64,000 nt of DNA from Desulfobacteraceae bacterium (GTDB lineage Bacteria; Desulfobacterota; Desulfobacteria; Desulfobacterales; JACKCP01). Position 1 is the first letter of the stretch, and each line of letters opens with the position of its first letter. Below the pieces are notes generated by a model. It was not told the origin of the DNA. It ran no database searches and saw only the letters and a list, made by a program, of their open reading frames with translations. Shown piece by piece: positions 24,666 to 31,600 of the stretch. The stretch covers positions 1 to 64,000 of the forward strand of contig JACKCP010000012.1 of assembly GCA_020633955.1 (NCBI GenBank), in the 5' to 3' direction. The position numbers were made by a program, and so were the translations under genes.

Positions 24666-25934
24666 ATGGAAAGAGTTTGTATAGTGTCTGGAGCAAGAAC
24701 GGTTGTAGGAGCATTTGGAGGCGTATTAAAATCTTTTACATCTGTAGACCTTGGAAGTGCTGTAATAAAAAACGTGCTTGAAAGGGTAAAGCTTCGTCCT
24801 GATCTTGAAGAATCCGAATTTTGTCCTGTAAAACTTCAGACAAAAATAAAAAATGAAAGTTCATCCTTTGATGAGTCATTTACTCCTGTAAAAATAGATG
24901 AAGTTATAATGGGAAACGTTCTTCAGGCGGCCCAGGGCCAGAACCCTGCAAGACAGTCAATGGTTAGGGCAGGTCTTTCCTATGAAACAAGTGCATATAC
25001 AGTTAACAAGGTCTGCGGTTCAGGGCTTAAAGCAATTGCTGAAGCTGCACTTTCAATCATGACAGGAAAATCTGAAGTAATAATTGCAGGAGGTCAGGAA
25101 TCTATGTCCAATGCTCCCCTTGCTCTTCCCAAGGCAAGATGGGGACACAGAATGGAGGTCTCAGGCAAGGGAGAAATCTTTGACCTTATGGTTTATGACG
25201 GACTTTATGAAATTTTCAATGGATACCACATGGGTATAACTGCAGAAAATATTGCAGATCTTTATTCAATTTCAAGAGAAAAGCAGGATAAGCTTGCAGT
25301 TCTTAGCCATAACAGAGCAATGGCGGCAATCAAGGATAAAATTTTTGAAAAAGAAATTGTCCCGATGGTAATAAAGTCAAGAAAAGGCGATAAAATTGCC
25401 GATACAGATGAGCGCCCAATGGAAACCGATATGGAAAAAATGGCAAAATTAAAGCCTGCCTTTAAAAAAGACGGAAGTGTAACTGCCGGAAACGCATCAG
25501 GAATAAACGACGGTGCAGCAGCAGTTCTTCTTATGAGCGAATCAAAGGCAAAAGCCCTTGGACTTACTCCCCTTGCCTATATAAATAATTTTGCATCAGG
25601 CGGACTTGATCCCGCATATATGGGACTTGGTCCGGTTCCTGCTGTAAAAAAAGTAATGAAAATGAGTGGTCTCAAGGTTTCTGACATGGATGTTATTGAG
25701 CTGAACGAGGCTTTTGCTTCCCAGGCCTTAGGGTGCATGGAGGAACTTGGAATTGATCCTGAATTTCCAAACCCCCTTGGAAGCGGAATTTCAATAGGCC
25801 ACCCAATAGGATGCACAGGTGCAAGACAGATGGTTACAATTATCCATGAAATGGAAAGAAAAAATTATAAAAAAGGCCTTATTTCCATGTGTATTGGCGG
25901 CGGAATGGGAATGGCCATGGTAGTTGAAAGGTAA
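24666..25934 (+). CDS. Acetyl-CoA C-acetyltransferase (thiolase) with an unusual insertion
   Basis: 422 residues, about 30 more than usual thiolases. Catalytic residues are all present: Cys117 in NKVCGSG, His379 in GHPIGCTGARQ and Cys409 in CIGGGMG. It condenses or cleaves acetoacetyl-CoA or 3-ketoacyl-CoA. The extra length is a Ser/Glu/Lys-rich insertion at about residues 43-76 (between VLERV and KIDEVIMGNV), a place where normal enzymes continue directly. The reading frame is intact across it, so it is probably a surface loop. Last gene of the CoA operon, followed by a terminator at 26029. Confidence 0.9.
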   Translation: MERVCIVSGARTVVGAFGGVLKSFTSVDLGSAVIKNVLERVKLRPDLEESEFCPVKLQTKIKNESSSFDESFTPVKIDEVIMGNVLQAAQGQNPARQSMVRAGLSYETSAYTVNKVCGSGLKAIAEAALSIMTGKSEVIIAGGQESMSNAPLALPKARWGHRMEVSGKGEIFDLMVYDGLYEIFNGYHMGITAENIADLYSISREKQDKLAVLSHNRAMAAIKDKIFEKEIVPMVIKSRKGDKIADTDERPMETDMEKMAKLKPAFKKDGSVTAGNASGINDGAAAVLLMSESKAKALGLTPLAYINNFASGGLDPAYMGLGPVPAVKKVMKMSGLKVSDMDVIELNEAFASQALGCMEELGIDPEFPNPLGSGISIGHPIGCTGARQMVTIIHEMERKNYKKGLISMCIGGGMGMAMVVER

Positions 25935-26028
25935 ATTGGTTTGACTTGAACTTCTGTTTACAGGTGTCTTTGATGTCTGCCCAGGGGACACAATTAAAGG
26001 CAGGCGTCAATACCTTATTTGATTAATA

Positions 26029-26078
26029 AGAGACCTGTTTTGTGTTTTGCCTCTTCATGGTTTGGCAGGTCTCTTTTT
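26029..26078 (+). terminator. Rho-independent terminator of the CoA operon
   Basis: AGAGACCTG (26029-26037) pairs with CAGGTCTCT (26066-26074), a perfect 9-bp stem with a large loop, followed directly by TTTTTAA. It lies 95 bp after the thiolase stop. Confidence 0.78.
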
Positions 26079-26114
26079 AATAAAAGGTCAAATTTAATCT
26101 CCTCCTAAGTCAGA

Positions 26115-26140
26115 GCAATACCTCCAAAAAGAGGTATTGC
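26115..26140. other. Perfect 10-bp hairpin without T run
   Basis: GCAATACCTC and GAGGTATTGC pair exactly across CAAAAA. No T run follows on the plus strand. It sits between the thiolase terminator and an R1 copy, upstream of the Fur/PerR gene. It could be a second terminator stem or an operator. Confidence 0.55.
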
Positions 26141-26211
26141 ACTGAATTATTATCCAACCTCTTTAAAATAGCTTTAACTTGACATAATGTAATGCTGGAG
26201 CTAATTTAACT

Positions 26212-26352
26212 AGTTGCTGAACGAAAACGGTCTTTTTTGTCCATTTGGCTTCAGATTTAAAATTTAATCCTCAAAACACTTAATGTATCCTGACGATTAA
26301 ATTTTATCTTTCTTGAACTGAACAAAAAACTCCTTGTTTTCGGCCAATCACT
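26212..26352 (+). repeat. R1 element, full-length copy c
   Basis: Left end AGTTGCTGAACGAAAACGG; right end TTTTCGGCCAATCACT. The middle has AAATTTAATCC paired with GATTAAATTTT. Flanks AACT and AGCT agree at 3 of 4 positions. It lies immediately upstream of the Fur/PerR gene, so that gene's promoter must lie inside or downstream of it. Confidence 0.82.
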
Positions 26353-26390
26353 AGCTGGATTATTTAAACTTTTTAAAGGCAGGTTTTAAA

Positions 26391-26828
26391 GTGGAACAAT
26401 CAAAAGACAGATTTGAAAAAATGATTGGTTTGATAAAGGAAAAAGGAAACAGGCTGACCAATCAGAGAATTGCAGTTGTAAAAATTCTTTCAGAAAGTTT
26501 AGAGCATCCTTCAGCAGAAACAATATATAAAATAGTAAAAAAAGACCATCCAGCCACAAGTCTTGCTACAGTTTATAAAACCATAAATCTTTTAAAACAG
26601 TATAATGAAGTAATGGAGATCGGTTTTGCAGACAGGGGAAGCAGGTACGACGGTTTTAATCCAAATCCCCACCCCCATGTTGTCTGTGAAAAATGCGGGA
26701 AAATTATTGATGCAAAAACAGATATAAATCTGCTTGCAAAAGAGGTTTCAAAGGAAACAGGTTTTGAAATCAGGTCTCACAGGCTTGATTTTTACGGTAT
26801 TTGTCCCCAATGTCTTGCTGATGATTAA
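26391..26828 (+). CDS. Fur-family transcriptional regulator, PerR-like
   Basis: 145 residues. An N-terminal winged helix (KGNRLTNQRIAVVKIL, then ATSLATVYKTINLLKQ) is followed by the metal-binding dimer domain RGSRYDGFNPNPHPHVVCEKCGKIID. Two CxxC pairs (CEKCG and the C-terminal CPQC) form the structural zinc site. The Arg-Tyr-Asp before the HPH cluster is more like PerR (peroxide sensing through Fe-catalysed His oxidation) than Fur. It probably represses peroxide-defence or iron genes, none of which are adjacent. The start codon GTG at 26391 is supported by a purine-rich GCAGG upstream but is not certain. It is bracketed by two R1 copies in the same orientation. Confidence 0.82.
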   Translation: MEQSKDRFEKMIGLIKEKGNRLTNQRIAVVKILSESLEHPSAETIYKIVKKDHPATSLATVYKTINLLKQYNEVMEIGFADRGSRYDGFNPNPHPHVVCEKCGKIIDAKTDINLLAKEVSKETGFEIRSHRLDFYGICPQCLADD

Positions 26829-26839
26829 TCTCTTTACTT

Positions 26840-26982
26840 AGTTGCTGAACGAAAACGGCCTTTTTTGTCCATTCCGGCGTCAGATTCAAAATTTAATCCT
26901 CAAAATACCCCATGTATTCCTGCGGTTAAATTTTTCATCTTCCTTGAACTGAACAAAAAATTCTCGTTTTCGGCCAATCACT
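26840..26982 (+). repeat. R1 element, full-length copy d
   Basis: 143 bp, the copy closest to copy a (for example CCTGCGGTTAAATTTTT is shared). Terminal inverted repeats are intact. The target duplication ACTT occurs at 26836-26839 and 26983-26986; the right one includes part of the stop codon of the CheB-CheR gene. Confidence 0.86.
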
Positions 26983-26984
26983 AC

Positions 26985-29639
26985 TTAATTTATTGGCAGA
27001 TATATTGAAAATAGGGAGCCTTTTTTTTCTTCGCTTTTTACTTCAATGAAACCATTGTTTTTTCTTATGATTCCGTTTGCAGTGGAAAGACCGATTCCCT
27101 GGCCTTTACCAACAGGTTTAAGCTGATTTTCTGTGTTTTTAACTCTGGTTATGTCAATAAAGGTTACAACAATTCCTGAAAAAGATAACGGGCCTATTGA
27201 ATAGGGTATGGTTTTCATGAGATAGAGCCTGCTCTTATTTGTTATAATTTCAGTTTCGTCAGGCTCGCTTGTTTTCTGAACTTTTTTTATAATGGATAAA
27301 GGATCGCAGTTTAGAATTGAGTGGTTTATATGCTTCAAAGGTCTTCCAATATCCTGATCCATTATATTGAAAATTTTTCTGACTTCATTTGAAAATTTTC
27401 TTATTTCAAAGTTTTCATCAAGAAATAATGTGCTTATCTGTGTCGAAGCAAGAAGATTGTCCATATCATTGTTAAGCTCTGTAAGCTCAATTATTTTCTG
27501 CTGATGTTCACTGTTTACAGTGTAAAGTTCTTCATTTACTGACTGGAGCTCTTCGTTTGTACTCTGAAGTTCTTCATTGCTTGCAAGAAGTTCTTCATTT
27601 GTGGCCTGAAGTTCCTCGTTTGATGTTTCAAGCTCTTCAATTGTTGCCTGGAGATTTTCCTTGGTAAACTGGAGCTCCTGCTCAAGATCTGCAATTCTCT
27701 GCCTTGCTTCATGATCCATGTCATACACATTGCATGCTGAATCCAAAGAATTGCTGGTGTCGGAAGTTTCTTCAATTATAACTGCTGCAAGTGCCTCATC
27801 CCTGTTCTTTTTAACAAGTGGTTTTATAGTAAGATCAATGGAGTTTATTTTATCTTCTGATTTGATTCTTATTTTTGAGTATTTTATTTCCTCATTTTTT
27901 GAAAATGTTTTCTGAAGACCGGTTGACAGGGGTACTGCAAGGCTTTCACAGGCCATTTTTGTTATGTCGTTTGACATTTTTCCAGAGGGAAGTCTGAAAT
28001 AATCCTTTGTGTTTCCTGTTATACGAATGACTTCATGCCTGTCGTTTACAACAAGGGTAAGAGGAAGAAAATTCCCGGATAGTGTTTCCATAAGTCTTTC
28101 AAGGATTTTTTCTTCATATCCTTTTCTGGCAGGAGAAATTTGATAATCTTTTATTTCTTTTGCATATGAGCCTGCAAGTCTTGGTGCAGGAACCTGGTTG
28201 TTTTTTCCAGGGTGAACAGGGATTTTTTTGTTAAGGGTTTTGTATATTTTTAGTTTATGGTTCACCGGGGAAAAATATTCGGAGAGCTCTCCTGTTGTTT
28301 CGCTTGTACCAAGAACAAGAACTCCCTGTTCTGAAAGGGAAAAATTAAAAAACTCAAGGATTTTATTCTGAAGAACAGACTGAAGATATATCAAAAGATT
28401 TCTGCAGCTGATAAGATTCATTTTTGCAAAGGGTGGATCATAAATTATATCGTGTCTTGCAAATATGACCATTTCCCTTATTTTGGATGACACTGAAAAG
28501 GAATCGTTTTTTTTTACAAAATATCTGGTCAGGATTTCAGGGGATATGTCTGCTGCAAGACTTTCAGGGTACTCTCCCTGGCCTGCCTTTAAAAGAGCGG
28601 TTTTATCTATGTCTGTTGCAAATATTTTTATGTCGCAGTCAATTTCAAGTTTTTTCATTGCCTCGGCACATAAAATAGCTATTGAATAAGGCTCTTCTCC
28701 TGTTGAACAGCCCGCTGACCAGATTCTTAATCCTTTTTTTGAATTTTTTTTTATGAGTTCAGGAATTATTTCCTCGGACAAAAAATTAAAAACCTCAGTA
28801 TCCCTGAAAAAACCTGTAACACCTATTAGAAGTTCTCTGTAAAGGGTTTCAGCTTCGGATTGATGTTCCATTATAAAATCAAGATATTCTTCAATTCCGT
28901 TTAAGCGGTTAATACTTATTCTTCTTTCTATTCTTCTGAAAACAGTACTGTATTTGTAAAATGTAAAATCTGTCTTGAATCTTGAACGCAGAATAGAAAA
29001 AATTTTAGTCAGACTGTCTTCATCTTTTTTTATGAAGTTTTTTCCGCTTAAGTTTTTTATGCTGTGATCTGCAAGATCAGATATTACTGCAGCCATTTTT
29101 TCAGGCGGAAGAATTATGTCAGCAAGTCCAGTTGAGATTGCACTTTTTGGCATGCCGTCAAATTTGGCGGATTCGCTTTCCTGAACCATGATAATACCGC
29201 CTGCAGCCTTTATTGTTCTCACGCCCTGCATTCCATCGCTTCCAGTTCCTGAAAGAATTACAGCTATTGATTTGTCACCCTTGTCTTCTGCAAGGGATTT
29301 TAAAAAAATATCTATGGGAAGATTAATTCCCCTTGTATGATTTTGTTCTGTAAGAATTAATTTCCCGTGAAAAATAGTCATGTTTTTTTTGGGTGGAATG
29401 AGATAAATGCTGTCTGCAAAAACTTCCATTCCATCCTCTGCACGGTTCACTTCAAGTGCTGTCTTTTTCTGAAGAAGCTCAACCATATAGCTCTTGTAGT
29501 CTGGAGAGAGGTGCTGAACAACAATAAAGGCTGTTTTAGTATCTGGGGGCATATCCTGAAAAAAAAGCTCCAGGGCTTCAAGTCCTCCGGCAGAGGCGCC
29601 TATACCAGCGTAGTATTTCGGGTGTTTTTTATTATTCAT
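26985..29639 (-). CDS. CheB-CheR-PAS fusion protein with eroded kinase end
   Basis: 884 residues. A CheB methylesterase domain (1-195) has Ser in GIGASAGG, His in VVQHLSPDY and Asp in LSGTGSDGMQGV. A CheR methyltransferase domain (about 205-480) has GVTGFFRDTEVF, AGCSTGEEPYS and NLISCRNLLIYL. A coiled coil of E-E-L-x-S/T-x-N-E repeats (about 665-720) and a PAS domain (about 725-835) follow. Normally a HisKA and a complete ATPase domain come next. Here PAS is joined to only the last 50 residues of the ATPase (GKGQGIGLSTANGII and onward), so phosphorylation is impossible. The methylation parts look intact and may adjust chemoreceptors. Divergent from a chemoreceptor operon at 29861. Confidence 0.87.
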   Translation of the reverse strand: MNNKKHPKYYAGIGASAGGLEALELFFQDMPPDTKTAFIVVQHLSPDYKSYMVELLQKKTALEVNRAEDGMEVFADSIYLIPPKKNMTIFHGKLILTEQNHTRGINLPIDIFLKSLAEDKGDKSIAVILSGTGSDGMQGVRTIKAAGGIIMVQESESAKFDGMPKSAISTGLADIILPPEKMAAVISDLADHSIKNLSGKNFIKKDEDSLTKIFSILRSRFKTDFTFYKYSTVFRRIERRISINRLNGIEEYLDFIMEHQSEAETLYRELLIGVTGFFRDTEVFNFLSEEIIPELIKKNSKKGLRIWSAGCSTGEEPYSIAILCAEAMKKLEIDCDIKIFATDIDKTALLKAGQGEYPESLAADISPEILTRYFVKKNDSFSVSSKIREMVIFARHDIIYDPPFAKMNLISCRNLLIYLQSVLQNKILEFFNFSLSEQGVLVLGTSETTGELSEYFSPVNHKLKIYKTLNKKIPVHPGKNNQVPAPRLAGSYAKEIKDYQISPARKGYEEKILERLMETLSGNFLPLTLVVNDRHEVIRITGNTKDYFRLPSGKMSNDITKMACESLAVPLSTGLQKTFSKNEEIKYSKIRIKSEDKINSIDLTIKPLVKKNRDEALAAVIIEETSDTSNSLDSACNVYDMDHEARQRIADLEQELQFTKENLQATIEELETSNEELQATNEELLASNEELQSTNEELQSVNEELYTVNSEHQQKIIELTELNNDMDNLLASTQISTLFLDENFEIRKFSNEVRKIFNIMDQDIGRPLKHINHSILNCDPLSIIKKVQKTSEPDETEIITNKSRLYLMKTIPYSIGPLSFSGIVVTFIDITRVKNTENQLKPVGKGQGIGLSTANGIIRKNNGFIEVKSEEKKGSLFSIYLPIN

Positions 29640-29860
29640 AAAATTCTTTTTATTGTCAGATTAATTGTTTTGTATACTATATACTAAATTTGTTTTTACA
29701 TAAATATTTTTAAGCCATTGTTTTATCTTTTGTTATGACCATGAAAGTTTACCACGGTAATTAATCCTTGTTTGAATTGAAAACATTGTTTAAAATAAAT
29801 TCCTATCCTTAATTCTGTTTTTTGATAATCAACTTTTCTTCAATCAATGCCGGAGATATT

Positions 29861-31597
29861 ATGAAGCTAAACTCAAAACTTTTCACAATAAGTTTTTCTG
29901 GTATTTTATCCATTCTTGTAATCGGTACTTTTTTTGTATTTTTCCACTTTAAAAATCTTGAACAGGAGATTGAAAAACAAAAGGCATCTGAAATAAAAAA
30001 CGAGTTTGAAAGAATCCTTGATGCAAAAAAAGATGTCTGGCTTACAAATGCCCTTCAGATTGCACAGAATTTTGAAATAAGACAGGCTCTTAAAGCGGGT
30101 GACAGGGAAAAGGCATACAGGGTTATTTCCAGTCTTGGCAATGTATTTAAGGAAAATACAAATTTTAAAAATGTTGCGGTTCATATTATCACAAAAGATA
30201 AAAAATCCTTTTTAAAGTCGTGGAATTTTGAAAGCTATGGAGAAAAGCTGGAATATTCAGATGGTTTTTCCTATGTGATTGATACAGGCAGATCTTTTTG
30301 TGCAATGGAAATATCTCCCCTGGGGCTGAGACTAAAAGGCCTTTTTCCGGTTTTTGATGATAACGGGAAAATAACTGGAATTATAAATTTTGAAGGCGGT
30401 CTGAATTCAATTAAAAGGCTTCTTGAAAAAAAAGATATTTATTTTCTGTATTTTATGGACGAAAAGGATCTTGAAACAGCAAAATCATTTTCTTCATTCC
30501 CAAAGACAAAAAATTTAATTTTAAGCCAGAATGATTATAATAAAGAGTTTTTTTCAAAAATTCAAAATCTTGATAAAAATGAGTTTTTACCAGGAAGTTT
30601 TTATTGCGACAGTGATTATCTTGTTTATTTTGGTGAATTTGAAGGGTTTTCAAATAAAAAGACCGGCAGATATATGCTTGGTATAAACTCTCAAAAAATT
30701 AAAAATATAGTTGCTTCAGAAAAAAAATTTATAATCTGGATTTTTTCATCTTTTTTTATCCTGTTTTCCATTCTTGTTGTTTTTCTTATATTTTTTATAA
30801 ATAAAACAATAATTTCACCAATGAAGCACCACATTATTGAATTGAATGATAATGCCAATGAGGTTCTTTCTTCATCAAATGAAGTTGCAGACTCTTCAAA
30901 TCATCTTGCAGAAGGAGCCTCTGAGCAGGCTGCCTCAATCGAACAGACATCCTCATCTTTAGAGGAAATGTCTTCCATGACAAAAAGAAATTCCGAAAAT
31001 TCCAATGAGGCAAATAAAATTGTTGAGGATACAAAGGCTGTTTTTGAGAGGGCTGCAAAGTCCATGATAAGAATGGAAAAAAATATGAAGGATATTTCAG
31101 AGGCTGGCTCAAAAACTTCTGAAATTGTCAAAAGCATTGATGAAATAGCTTTTCAGACAAATCTTCTGGCTTTAAATGCTGCTGTTGAGGCGGCACGGGC
31201 TGGAGAGGCCGGTGCAGGTTTTTCAGTTGTTGCAAATGAAGTCAGAAATCTTGCTTCAAGAGCATCAGAAGCTGCAAAAAACACCTCAGTTCTTATTGAA
31301 GAGTCGGGCAGTAAAATTCAGTCCGGTACAATTCTTGTTAAGGAAACTAGAATGGACTTTGATTCTGTTCTGGAAAGCTCCCTGAATATTGCAAAACTTG
31401 TAAATGAAATAGCCGGAGCATCAAAAGAGCAGGCTGATGGAATAGAGCAGATTAATATTGCAGTTTCACAGATGGACAAGGTCACCCAGCAAAATGCTTC
31501 AGCAGCTGAGGAGTCTGCAGCAGCTTCGGGAGAAATGAAGTCAAGGGCTTCTTCACTGAAAGAGCTGGCAGCAAGAATTGAGGCGATGATTAAATAG
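29861..31597 (+). CDS. Methyl-accepting chemotaxis protein
   Basis: 578 residues from ATG 29861 (CCGGAG 5-6 nt upstream); a TTG 39 bp earlier is disfavoured. Membrane helix 1 is at about 8-28 and helix 2 at about 290-312, with a periplasmic sensor between (dCache-like by size). A short HAMP-like part is followed by the signalling coiled coil with the conserved tip IDEIAFQTNLLALNAAVEAARAGEAGAGF. Glu/Gln pairs typical of methylation sites flank the tip. Only 3 bp separate it from the PAS kinase, which is followed at 2 bp by a sigma-54 response regulator. The receptor is therefore wired to a two-component system, not only to flagella. Confidence 0.9.
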   Translation: MKLNSKLFTISFSGILSILVIGTFFVFFHFKNLEQEIEKQKASEIKNEFERILDAKKDVWLTNALQIAQNFEIRQALKAGDREKAYRVISSLGNVFKENTNFKNVAVHIITKDKKSFLKSWNFESYGEKLEYSDGFSYVIDTGRSFCAMEISPLGLRLKGLFPVFDDNGKITGIINFEGGLNSIKRLLEKKDIYFLYFMDEKDLETAKSFSSFPKTKNLILSQNDYNKEFFSKIQNLDKNEFLPGSFYCDSDYLVYFGEFEGFSNKKTGRYMLGINSQKIKNIVASEKKFIIWIFSSFFILFSILVVFLIFFINKTIISPMKHHIIELNDNANEVLSSSNEVADSSNHLAEGASEQAASIEQTSSSLEEMSSMTKRNSENSNEANKIVEDTKAVFERAAKSMIRMEKNMKDISEAGSKTSEIVKSIDEIAFQTNLLALNAAVEAARAGEAGAGFSVVANEVRNLASRASEAAKNTSVLIEESGSKIQSGTILVKETRMDFDSVLESSLNIAKLVNEIAGASKEQADGIEQINIAVSQMDKVTQQNASAAEESAAASGEMKSRASSLKELAARIEAMIK

Positions 31598-31600
31598 TTA

